From: Tardiphaga sp.
GTDB taxonomy: Bacteria; Pseudomonadota; Alphaproteobacteria; Rhizobiales; Xanthobacteraceae
Direction of reading: 5' to 3'
Assembly: GCA_028290325.1 (NCBI GenBank)
Contig: JAQGJY010000036.1
Location: forward strand, 1 to 5,649
DNA: 5,649 nucleotides
The first letter of the stretch is position 1; each line of letters starts with the position of its first letter. The notes beneath the pieces were generated by a model, which worked only from the letters and a program-made list of their open reading frames with translations, did no database searches and was not told the origin of the DNA. The position numbers and the translations under genes were made by a program. Shown here piece after piece: positions 1 to 5,649 of this stretch.

Positions 1-883
1 CATCGGCGGCACGCCCTACGATCCGCTGATGATCGCGATGCATCGGCTGGCGAAACCGTTCGGCGACGCGCGCGATGACTACGATATCTTCGCCGAGCTA
101 TCAAGGCGGATGGGCTGCGAGCAGGTCTTCACAGAGGGCCGCGACACGACGCAATGGTTGCGCCATCTTTATAGCTTTACACAAAACGCATTGGCGGCGA
201 ATGGCCATGACGCGCCGGATTTCGACACCTTCTGGGAGCAGGGCGAAATCCTGCTGCCGCAATTGCCGCACGACGGCGGCACCATCCGCGCGTTTCGTGA
301 CGATCCGCAAGCACGGCCATTGCCGACCGCGAGCGGCAAGATCGAAATTGCGTCGGATGTCATCGCGGGCTTCGGCTACGACGATTGTCCGGGCCATCCG
401 GCATGGCTGCCGTCGGTCGATGTGGTGAGCGCGCGGCATCCTCTCCAACTGGTCGCCAACCAGCCGGCGTCGCGACTCCACAGCCAATTTGATTTCGGCG
501 GTCACAGCATGGAGACCAAGCGTCGCGGCCGCGAGGTTGCTTCCATGAATCCGCGTGATGCTGATGCGCGTGGCATCGCCGACGGCGACATCGTCCGGCT
601 GTTCAATGACCGTGGCGCCTGCCTGGCGGCGGTGAACATTACCGACCACGTCATGTCGGGGGTGATCAACCTGCCGACCGGCGCGTGGTACGATCCGCAG
701 GATCTGAGCGAGGAGAAGCCGCTGTGTGTGCACGGCAATCCGAACGTGCTGACGCGCGATGCCGGCACATCCCGGCTGGCGCAGGGCTGCACGGGACAGC
801 TGACCGCGGTTCAGGTCGAAAAATTTGCTGGAAACTTGCCGCCGATTCAGGCCTTCGAGCCGCCGGTCGGGGTGAAACGATAA
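1..883 (+). CDS. bisC: Molybdopterin-dependent S/N-oxide reductase, BisC/TorZ type (C-terminal part)
   Basis: The reading frame is open from base 2 (base 1 is the last base of a split codon) to TAA at 881-883. It gives 293 visible residues of a protein that in this family is usually about 750-800 long, so the N-terminal and catalytic parts lie left of the window. Enzymes of this group use bis-MGD molybdenum to reduce biotin sulfoxide, methionine sulfoxide, DMSO or TMAO. Visible hallmarks are T-A-S-G-K-I-E-I at 326-349 followed by GYDDCPGHPAW, then LVANQPASRLHSQFD from 449, which opens the molydopterin-dinucleotide-binding barrel. The near-terminal HGNPNVLTRDAGTSRLAQG from 731 is typical of BisC/TorZ. 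The YDDCPGHP wording favours BisC over TorA. Whether a Tat signal is present, and so whether the enzyme is cytoplasmic or periplasmic, cannot be seen. The molybdoenzyme family is near certain; the substrate and symbol are less sure. Confidence 0.85.
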   Translation, partial: IGGTPYDPLMIAMHRLAKPFGDARDDYDIFAELSRRMGCEQVFTEGRDTTQWLRHLYSFTQNALAANGHDAPDFDTFWEQGEILLPQLPHDGGTIRAFRDDPQARPLPTASGKIEIASDVIAGFGYDDCPGHPAWLPSVDVVSARHPLQLVANQPASRLHSQFDFGGHSMETKRRGREVASMNPRDADARGIADGDIVRLFNDRGACLAAVNITDHVMSGVINLPTGAWYDPQDLSEEKPLCVHGNPNVLTRDAGTSRLAQGCTGQLTAVQVEKFAGNLPPIQAFEPPVGVKR

Positions 884-889
884 GCGTTG

Positions 890-1031
890 CCGTCATCGTT
901 GCGCAGAAGGCGCATCTTGGCGCCTGACGACCGGCGATCCAGCCTTCCGTCGTCCCTGTGTTGAGCTGAGAGGTCACGCATTATGGGACGTCGCAGCGTA
1001 CTTGTTCACTCGCCGTCGCGGGCGATGACGG
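890..1031. repeat. Palindromic intergenic element bounded by 9-bp inverted repeats
   Basis: The spacer between the convergent reductase and dehydrogenase genes has no credible coding frame. It starts with CCGTCATCG at 890-898 and ends with the exact reverse complement CGATGACGG at 1023-1031, giving a 142-base unit. Each arm carries its own hairpin. One is AGGCGC-atcttg-GCGCCT at 908-925. The other is at 1006-1028, an 8-bp stem with one bulged C at 1009 and loop gtcgcg. GGCGATCCAG at 933-942 and GGGCGATGACGG at 1020-1031 resemble, from memory, the dispersed palindromic repeats common between genes in Bradyrhizobium and Rhodopseudomonas relatives. The ends and hairpins are read directly; assignment to a genome-wide repeat family is inference, since only one copy lies in this window. 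Confidence 0.5.
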
Positions 1032-1036
1032 TTTTT
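1006..1036 (+). terminator. Candidate Rho-independent terminator after the BisC-like gene
   Basis: A hairpin at 1006-1028 (arms TCA-c-TCGCC and GGCGATGA, with C1009 bulged and a six-base loop) is followed by CGG and then five T residues at 1032-1036. An alternative, shorter stem CCGTC (1013-1017) with GACGG (1027-1031) would abut the T run directly. The T run lies on the + strand side, so it would serve the rightward reductase gene, about 120-150 bases past its stop. It may simply be the right arm of the palindromic element doing duty as a terminator. There is no T run on the other side to serve the leftward dehydrogenase gene. Confidence 0.45.
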
Positions 1037-1058
1037 CTGACGTGGAGAACGCCGCGCC

Positions 1059-1856
1059 CTACTTCGCCCCGAACTCCTCCCGCATCTTGGCCTGGATCTT
1101 CGCCATGCCGCCGATCCAGCGATCGTAATTCTCGGTCTTCTTGCGCATGTAATCGATCACCTGCTTGTGCGGCAGGATCAAGAAGGTCTCCTTGTCGAGA
1201 CCTTCGATCACATCTTTCGCCACCTGCTCGGGCGTGAGATCGCCGTCGCCGGATTGCGGACCTTTCGGGATCGAACGCAGCATGTTGGTATCGACGCCTT
1301 GCGGACACAGGATCGAGACCTTGATGTGATCGGCGCGATGCGAGATCGCGAGGTTTTCCGCAAAGCCGACCGCCGCGTGTTTCGTCGTCGAGTAAGCCGG
1401 ACTGCCGACCTGCGACAGCAATCCCGCCGCTGAAATGGTGTTGAGGAAATAGCCGCCGCCGCGCGACTTGTAGAGCGGCACGAGATAGCGCGCGGCATAG
1501 ACATGCGCCATCACGTGAATGGCCCAGCTTTTTTCCCACGGCTCGTTGGACGATCCGCCGGCATTCACCGACATCGGATCGAAGCCGCCGCCGATGCCGG
1601 CATTCGAACAGAACAGATCGATCGGTCCGATACGCTTTTCGGTGACATCGACGAGCTGCTTGATGTCTTTTTCGCGGCCGACATCGCAGGTAAACGCCGC
1701 GCCGTCGACCGACGACGCCACCGCTTCGGCGCGCACGCCGTCCATGTCAGCGACGACGACCTTGGCTGCGCCGGCCTTGTGAAAGGCTTCGCACATGGCC
1801 TGCCCGATGCCGTTGCCGCCGCCGGTGACGACGACGATCTTACCGTTGAGCTGCAT
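1059..1856 (-). CDS. Short-chain dehydrogenase/reductase (SDR family oxidoreductase)
   Basis: This is a 265-residue NAD(P)-dependent oxidoreductase of classical SDR size; its substrate cannot be told. The Rossmann dinucleotide motif TGGGNGIG is at residues 11-18. An acidic residue at the end of strand 2 (VVVAD, D37) suggests preference for NAD(H). The CDV motif is at 57-59 and NAG at 85-87. The catalytic Ser is S142 and the YxxxK pair is Y155/K159, with the usual 13-residue Ser-Tyr spacing. The active-site Asn on helix 4 seems to be replaced by H114 in W-A-I-H-V-M-A-H-V-Y, a wording I associate with one SDR subfamily. A C-terminal extension after about residue 225 (FLILPH, then a charged helix) matches the same subfamily. 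The ATG at 1854-1856 has GGGGGA (1860-1865) three bases upstream. The gene lies 18 bases downstream of the TrhA-like gene, so it is probably its operon partner. Confidence 0.9.
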   Translation of the reverse strand: MQLNGKIVVVTGGGNGIGQAMCEAFHKAGAAKVVVADMDGVRAEAVASSVDGAAFTCDVGREKDIKQLVDVTEKRIGPIDLFCSNAGIGGGFDPMSVNAGGSSNEPWEKSWAIHVMAHVYAARYLVPLYKSRGGGYFLNTISAAGLLSQVGSPAYSTTKHAAVGFAENLAISHRADHIKVSILCPQGVDTNMLRSIPKGPQSGDGDLTPEQVAKDVIEGLDKETFLILPHKQVIDYMRKKTENYDRWIGGMAKIQAKMREEFGAK

Positions 1857-1859
1857 GTG

Positions 1860-1865
1860 TCCCCC
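1860..1865 (-). promoter_or_regulatory. Ribosome binding site of the SDR gene
   Basis: Read on the minus strand, GGGGGA sits three bases before the ATG at 1856, inside the 18-base gap after the TrhA-like gene. The spacing is short, but it is the only purine-rich stretch there and it supports this start. The gap leaves no room for a separate terminator, which fits co-transcription. Confidence 0.5.
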
Positions 1866-1874
1866 GTATCTGGA

Positions 1875-2573
1875 TCAGGTGCTCAGAACGAGATCGAGCA
1901 CCGCCGTGTAATGGCACGCCGCGCCGAGCAGCACAAAGCCATGCCAGATCGCGTTCTGAAAACGCAATCGCTGCCAGGCATGGAACACCACGCCGAGCGT
2001 ATAGAGAATGCCGCCGGCCGCGATGAACCACAGCGTCGTCCGTGGTAGCGAATGAATGATGGTGTCATAAGCGAGCATGCCGCTCCAGCCGAGCACGAGA
2101 TACAGCCCGACCGCCAAACGATCGTAACGGCCCGGGAAGCATAGCTTGATGATGACGCCGAAGATCGCGACGCACCACACGCCGGTGAGCAGCGCGGTCG
2201 CCAGCACACTGTCCTTCATGGCCGAAAACACCGGCGTATAGGTCGCGGCGATCAAAATATAGATCGCCGAATGATCGAAGCGCCGCAGGATCCACTTGCG
2301 CGGCGAGACCGGCCACAGATTATACGCGGCCGACAGCCCCAGCATCGCCAGCAGCCCGGCGGCATAGACCGATACCGAGACAATCTCCGACGGTGAGGCG
2401 AACACGCCGGACAGCACGATCAGAGCGGTCGCCGCCGCGATGCCGAAAACCAGCCCCAGCACATGGACAACGCCGTCCGCGATCAATTCGGCGCGGTCAT
2501 AGTTCCAGCGGATCGCGCCGGCCGCCGCGTTGAGTGACGTCGAGGTGAATTGCTTCAGTTTGAAAACTGACAT
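1875..2573 (-). CDS. trhA: Hemolysin III / TrhA-family seven-helix membrane protein
   Basis: This is a 232-residue integral membrane protein of the hemolysin III/YqfA (TrhA) branch of the PAQR/CREST superfamily. Members are linked to membrane energy or lipid homeostasis; the hemolysin name is historical. Family blocks seen in order are AELIADGVVHVLG (28-40), SAAYNLWP (81-88), LRRFDHSAIYILIAATYTP (96-114), GGILYTLGVVFHAWQ (187-201) and NAIWHGFVLLGAACHY (207-222). About seven hydrophobic stretches lie between residues 35 and 230. The oddity is that the SxxxH motif reads S81-A-A-Y-N85 and the C-terminal HxxxH reads N207-A-I-W-H211, so two usual metal-ligand His are Asn; S81, D100 and H211 remain. 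I chose the ATG at 2571-2573, with GGA eight bases upstream. An in-frame ATG at 2588 would add five residues. The frame stays open upstream to 2906 but reads as non-family sequence and overlaps ycjX. Confidence 0.88.
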   Translation of the reverse strand: MSVFKLKQFTSTSLNAAAGAIRWNYDRAELIADGVVHVLGLVFGIAAATALIVLSGVFASPSEIVSVSVYAAGLLAMLGLSAAYNLWPVSPRKWILRRFDHSAIYILIAATYTPVFSAMKDSVLATALLTGVWCVAIFGVIIKLCFPGRYDRLAVGLYLVLGWSGMLAYDTIIHSLPRTTLWFIAAGGILYTLGVVFHAWQRLRFQNAIWHGFVLLGAACHYTAVLDLVLST

Positions 2574-2750
2574 GATAGAGGTCCGCATGCCCCGTGCGGC
2601 CGGCCGCTCCGGTCCGCTGCGATGCAACACTCTGAACGGCCAATCATGGCCACTCCAAGGTCGCGGCGCATCCTGCATGCTTGATTTTGACGCCGCAATC
2701 GCCAATTGCCGGGTATCGTCTGGTTTCATTTCAGGACAATTCCACCGCGC
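2574..2750. promoter_or_regulatory. Divergent promoter region between trhA-like and ycjX genes
   Basis: These 177 bases separate two divergent genes and must hold promoters for both. I see no convincing -35/-10 pair: TTGACG at 2687-2692 (+) has only a weak TATCGT, at an unfavourable 21-base spacing. Symmetric sequences are present: the 12-base perfect palindrome GCGGCCGGCCGC at 2596-2607, the inverted repeat GGCCA-atca-TGGCC at 2638-2651, and two copies of GCATGC at 2585-2590 and 2675-2680. These could be operator sites or 5'-leader hairpins, but GC-rich DNA makes short palindromes by chance. Open frames crossing this region show no family features and are taken as spurious. Confidence 0.45.
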
Positions 2751-4220
2751 ATGGCATCCCGTTTTTCCGAGCTGATCGACGAGGCGCGGCTGTCGGCGCG
2801 AGCGCTGCTGGATTTCGGTGATAATCTTTTGCATCCGACGGTCCGGCTCGGTGTCACCGGCCTGTCGCGCGCCGGCAAGACGGTGTTCATCACGGCGCTG
2901 GTCCATAGCCTGACGCGCGGCGGCCGGTTTCCCATCTTCGAGTCGTTATCGACCGGACGGATTGCCGGGGCCAGGCTGGTGCCGCAGCCTGACGACGCGG
3001 TGCCGCGCTTTGCCTATGAGAATCATTTGCGGACGCTGATCGATGATCGGCTGTGGCCGAACTCGACGACGGACATCAGTGAACTAAGGCTCGTGATCGA
3101 CTACCAGCGCCGGAATGGCGCCGAGCGAACGCTGACACTGGATATCGTCGATTATCCCGGCGAGTGGCTGCTCGATCTGCCGTTGTTGACGAAGAGTTAC
3201 GAGCAGTGGTCGGCCGAAAGCCTCGCATTGTCGCGCCGCGAGCCGCGCGCGCGACTCGCCATCGCATGGCAAGCGCATCTGGCGACAATGCTGCCGAACG
3301 CGAAGCAGGACGAGCAATCGACGCTGATCGCGGCCAAACTCTACACCGATTATCTGCGCGCCTGCCGCGATGACCGCTTTTCCATGAGCCTGCTGCCGCC
3401 GGGACGTTTCCTGATTCCGGGCAGCCTCGCCAATACGCCGGCTCTGACCTTCGCGCCGCTCGACGTGCCGCAAGACGGCCACGCACCCAACGGCTCGCAA
3501 TGGGCGATGATGCAGCGACGTTACGAAGCCTACAAGGACATCGTGGTGCGACCGTTCTTCCACGATCATTTCTCGCGGCTCGATCGGCAGATCGTGCTGG
3601 TCGATGCGCTTGCCGCGTTCAATGCCGGCCCCGAGGCGCTGCGTGACCTCGAAGCGGCGCTATCGCAGATTCTGGATTGCTTCCGCATCGGCCGCTCGAC
3701 GCTGTGGAGCACGCTGTTTCGCCCGCGCGTCGATCGCATCCTGTTCGCGGCGACCAAGGCCGATCATCTGCATCACTCAAGCCACGACCGCCTCGAGGCG
3801 ATCCTGCGCCGCATGGTCGATCGCGCGGCGACCAGCGCGACCTTCGCCGGCGCGCAGGTCGATGTCGTCGCGCTCGCCGCCGTGCGCGCCACCCGCGAAG
3901 CTCAGGTGCGGCGTGACGGCGAGACGCTGCCTTCCATCCTCGGCACACCCGCGAAGGGCGAGATTGCCGGCGGCGACATGTTCGACGGCGACACCGAGGT
4001 CGCGACTTTCCCCGGCGATCTACCGGCGCAAGTCGATCATCTTTTCGACGGTAACGATGCGTTTCGCGGACTGTCGAGCGCGGAATCGGACGTGACGGAT
4101 TATCGCTTCCTGCGTTTCCGGCCGCCACTGCTGGACACCGCCGACGCGGACGGGCCAGTGTTACCGCATATCCGCCTCGACCGCGCGCTTCAGTTCCTGG
4201 TCGGAGACAGGCTGCAATGA
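2751..4220 (+). CDS. ycjX: YcjX-family P-loop GTPase (DUF463)
   Basis: This is a 489-residue protein, near the length of Escherichia coli YcjX (about 465). YcjX is a stress-associated GTP-binding protein that acts with YcjF; its molecular target is not established. The P-loop GLSRAGKT is at residues 37-44, inside the signature GVTGLSRAGKTVFITAL. The G3-type motif DYPG is at 134-137 (in DIVDYPGEWLLDLPLL), and the G4-type motif TKAD at 335-338 argues for guanine specificity. It is followed by HLHHSSHDRLEAI, another YcjX landmark. There is no signal peptide or membrane segment, so the protein is cytoplasmic or peripherally bound. I chose the ATG at 2751 because RFSELIDEARLSARALLDF matches the usual family start. 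Its nearest Shine-Dalgarno-like AGGA (2733-2736) is 14 bases away, which is long; a TTG at 2706 would add 15 residues. The stop overlaps the ycjF start as ATGA. Confidence 0.93.
   Translation: MASRFSELIDEARLSARALLDFGDNLLHPTVRLGVTGLSRAGKTVFITALVHSLTRGGRFPIFESLSTGRIAGARLVPQPDDAVPRFAYENHLRTLIDDRLWPNSTTDISELRLVIDYQRRNGAERTLTLDIVDYPGEWLLDLPLLTKSYEQWSAESLALSRREPRARLAIAWQAHLATMLPNAKQDEQSTLIAAKLYTDYLRACRDDRFSMSLLPPGRFLIPGSLANTPALTFAPLDVPQDGHAPNGSQWAMMQRRYEAYKDIVVRPFFHDHFSRLDRQIVLVDALAAFNAGPEALRDLEAALSQILDCFRIGRSTLWSTLFRPRVDRILFAATKADHLHHSSHDRLEAILRRMVDRAATSATFAGAQVDVVALAAVRATREAQVRRDGETLPSILGTPAKGEIAGGDMFDGDTEVATFPGDLPAQVDHLFDGNDAFRGLSSAESDVTDYRFLRFRPPLLDTADADGPVLPHIRLDRALQFLVGDRLQ
4203..4207 (+). 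promoter_or_regulatory. Ribosome binding site of ycjF, inside the end of ycjX
   Basis: GGAGA lies nine bases before the ATG at 4217, within the last codons of ycjX. With the ATGA overlap of stop and start it supports this ycjF start and translational coupling of the GTPase and its membrane partner. Confidence 0.6.
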
Positions 4221-5251
4221 CCGATCGCACCCCGCGCCGGCCAGCGACGTTCAAGCTCGACGATCCCCGCGTGGTCGTGGTGGAGTCGGACAATGACTCC
4301 GGCCGTCTCGCGCGCGGCGCGGTGCGGATCACACCGGAGGCCGACCCGGCGTCCTATCCCGTCGTCATCGACCCACCACTTGCCATCAAGCGCAGGGGTT
4401 TCCGTTGGGGCCGCTTGCTCGGCGCGACCACGGCCGGTCTTGTGCTGATGGGGGTCGGACTTAGCGTCTCGCATCTGGTTGAAGATTTGTTCGCGCGCAG
4501 CACGACACTCGGGTTACTCGGCTCGGCATTGGCAGCGCTGGCGAGCCTGGCGCTGGTCGTCATCATCGGCCGCGAATGGCTGGCCTTGTCGCGACTCGCG
4601 ACCATTGAAAACATGCACAAGCGGGCGACGGCGGCGCTGCTGACCGATGACCGCGCCGAAAGCCGCGCCCTGGTCCGCGAATTGACGGCGCTGGCGCAGG
4701 CCAATCCGCAACTGGCGCGCGCCCGCGCGGCGCTGAAGAACCATGCCAACGACATCATTGACGGCGCCGACATGATTCGGCTTGCCGAGCGCGAATTGAT
4801 GGCGCCGCTTGATCAGGAAGCGCGGCGGCTGGTGTCTGTCGCCGCCCAGCGCGTCTCGCTCGTGACCGCCATCAGCCCGCGCGCTCTGATCGACGTGCTG
4901 TTCGTCGCGGCGGCCGCGTTGCGGCTGGTACGGCAATTGGCGCTGCTTTACGGCGGGCGGCCGGGCGCGCTCGGCACCATTCAACTGATGCGTCACGCCA
5001 TCGCGCATCTGGCGCTGACCGGCGGCATGGCCGCGAGCGACAGCCTAATTCAGCAAATGCTCGGTCATGGCGTCGCGGCGAAACTCTCGACCCGTCTCGG
5101 CGAAGGCATCCTGAATGGCTTGTTGACCGCCCGGCTCGGGCTCGCCGCGATCGACGTGACGCGGCCGCTGCCGTTCAATGCACTGCCGCGCCCGGCGCTG
5201 TCGGATCTGGCAAAAGACCTGCTCCGCAAGCGCGACGGCGATGGGATTTAA
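4217..5251 (+). CDS. ycjF: YcjF-like inner-membrane protein (TIGR01620/DUF697 family)
   Basis: This is a 344-residue protein, close to E. coli YcjF (about 353), and the standard partner of YcjX. Its role is unknown beyond association with stress responses. The N-terminal 65 residues are polar, with a basic patch KRRGFRWGR (59-67) just before the membrane. Two transmembrane helices lie at about 68-90 and 97-118. An Ala/Arg-rich helical region (130-215) follows, then the DUF697-type segment from about 216 to 315, including SPRALIDVLFVAAAALRLVRQLA and the G-rich GGRPGALGTIQLMRHAIAHLALTGG. The C-terminal segment LNGLLTARLGLAAIDVTRPLPF (299-320) is characteristic of the family. The gene begins by a 4-base overlap with ycjX, so the two make one operon and probably equimolar products. 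Its TAA (5249-5251) overlaps the stop of the convergent gene, leaving no terminator space. Confidence 0.92.
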   Translation: MTDRTPRRPATFKLDDPRVVVVESDNDSGRLARGAVRITPEADPASYPVVIDPPLAIKRRGFRWGRLLGATTAGLVLMGVGLSVSHLVEDLFARSTTLGLLGSALAALASLALVVIIGREWLALSRLATIENMHKRATAALLTDDRAESRALVRELTALAQANPQLARARAALKNHANDIIDGADMIRLAERELMAPLDQEARRLVSVAAQRVSLVTAISPRALIDVLFVAAAALRLVRQLALLYGGRPGALGTIQLMRHAIAHLALTGGMAASDSLIQQMLGHGVAAKLSTRLGEGILNGLLTARLGLAAIDVTRPLPFNALPRPALSDLAKDLLRKRDGDGI

Positions 5252-5649
5252 TCCGCCCGCGCGACGAGGACCGGCGATAGCCCAGCCAGATCGGGCCAGC
5301 GATACAAGGGCGATGTCGGCGGCGGATTGAGCTGCGGCGTCCATCCGGAAACCAGGCAGGTCTCGTGGGTGTCCATCAGCGTGCCGCGCCAGCGTCGCTC
5401 GACCCGCCCGACCGGCGTGATCCTCGCCGTCGTGAAGGCCCAATCCGGATTGGCGGTTTCGCCGTCGCGGGCGACGCACAGGCCCTTGTCACCTTGTCGC
5501 GCGGCGAGCCCCGGATCGCGAAACCCGATGAAACGCGAGCGCTGGTTGACCTGAATGACCGGCACGCGGTCGCGGAGCGTCCAGCGCAGCATCGCATAGG
5601 TCCGATAATCCATCGTCGCGACCCATGTCGCGCCGGTGAGCGCCATGTC
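5248..5649 (-). CDS. Probable family-39 glycosyltransferase (C-terminal end only)
   Basis: The frame is open on the minus strand from the right edge to TAA at 5248-5250, giving 134 visible residues. An ATG at 5644-5646 is in frame but is preceded by another sense codon, and the sequence reads as the inside of a protein, so the true start is probably beyond the window. The segment starting GATWVATMDYRTYAMLRW, then RDRVPVIQVNQRSRF and GFRDPG, resembles the soluble C-terminal domain of alphaproteobacterial ArnT/PMT-like (GT39) transferases. These move sugars from polyprenyl-phosphate carriers at the outer face of the inner membrane. The ending has a Trp-rich pattern (GWTPQLNPPPTSPLYRWPDLAG). No transmembrane helices or catalytic acidic loops are visible because they would lie upstream. 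The family call is from recalled sequence wording, so it is moderate. Confidence 0.6.
   Translation of the reverse strand, partial: DMALTGATWVATMDYRTYAMLRWTLRDRVPVIQVNQRSRFIGFRDPGLAARQGDKGLCVARDGETANPDWAFTTARITPVGRVERRWRGTLMDTHETCLVSGWTPQLNPPPTSPLYRWPDLAGLSPVLVARAD

Noticed and set aside
101..733. A 210-codon minus-strand frame opposite the molybdoenzyme.
   Set aside because: Its product is Arg/Ala-rich with no recognisable motif, and the + frame is a clear conserved enzyme; it is a codon-bias shadow in GC-rich DNA.
983..1237. A + strand frame starting in the convergent spacer at ATG 983.
   Set aside because: It runs through the hairpin and antisense into the SDR gene, has a Ser/Arg/Pro-rich product and no good ribosome site.
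2530..2775. An 81-codon + frame filling the divergent spacer.
   Set aside because: It overlaps both the start of the trhA-like gene and the start of ycjX, and its product has no family resemblance.
1875..2906. Long minus-strand frame giving a 343-residue version of the TrhA-like protein.
   Set aside because: The extra 111 N-terminal residues are polar and Arg-rich, unlike the family, and overlap the start of ycjX on the other strand. The family sequence starts near the ATG at 2573.
3619..4332. A 237-codon minus-strand frame opposite ycjX and the start of ycjF.
   Set aside because: Low-complexity Arg-rich product, no motif, and it crosses the junction of two well-supported genes.
5459..5474. 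A 16-base exact match (tcgccgtcgcgggcga) between the spacer repeat at 1010-1025 and the glycosyltransferase-like gene.
   Set aside because: The second copy is in frame within coding sequence, lacks the flanking GATGACGG end and the partner arm, and such GC-rich words can recur by chance. It is only worth including when searching for the repeat family.

Overview
The window looks like ordinary chromosome of a GC-rich alphaproteobacterium. The best guess is the Hyphomicrobiales (Bradyrhizobium, Rhodopseudomonas or Xanthobacteraceae relatives). This rests on recalled protein wording, on strong G/C bias at third codon positions judged by eye, and on an intergenic palindromic repeat of a style common in that group. 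No phage, insertion sequence, CRISPR array, tRNA or rRNA is visible.

Layout from left to right. Positions 1-883 (+) hold the C-terminal part of a molybdopterin-dependent S/N-oxide reductase of the BisC/TorZ type, cut by the left edge. Positions 884-1058 are a non-coding spacer between convergent genes. It is bracketed by a perfect 9-bp inverted repeat and ends in a hairpin followed by a T run. Positions 1059-1856 (-) encode a short-chain dehydrogenase/reductase. Positions 1875-2573 (-) encode a seven-helix hemolysin III/TrhA-type membrane protein, 18 bases upstream of the dehydrogenase and probably co-transcribed with it. Positions 2574-2750 are a divergent promoter region with two short palindromes. 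Positions 2751-4220 (+) encode a YcjX-family GTPase, and 4217-5251 (+) encode its usual partner, the YcjF-like membrane protein, through an ATGA overlap. Positions 5248-5649 (-) hold the C-terminal end of what is probably a family-39 glycosyltransferase, cut by the right edge. Its stop codon overlaps the ycjF stop codon inside a shared TTAA.

How the genes fit together. The clearest functional unit is ycjX-ycjF, a conserved GTPase plus membrane-protein pair. In enterobacteria it lies beside the phage-shock (psp) genes, but its biochemical role is poorly defined. It is divergent from the trhA-dehydrogenase pair, so both units may share regulatory DNA. A link in envelope homeostasis is only inference. 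The BisC-like reductase and the glycosyltransferase look like unrelated neighbours.

I see no convincing new multi-gene system. The items most worth a second look are the TrhA homologue with Asn at two usual metal-ligand His positions, the palindromic spacer element at 890-1031, and the ycjXF pair placed away from psp.
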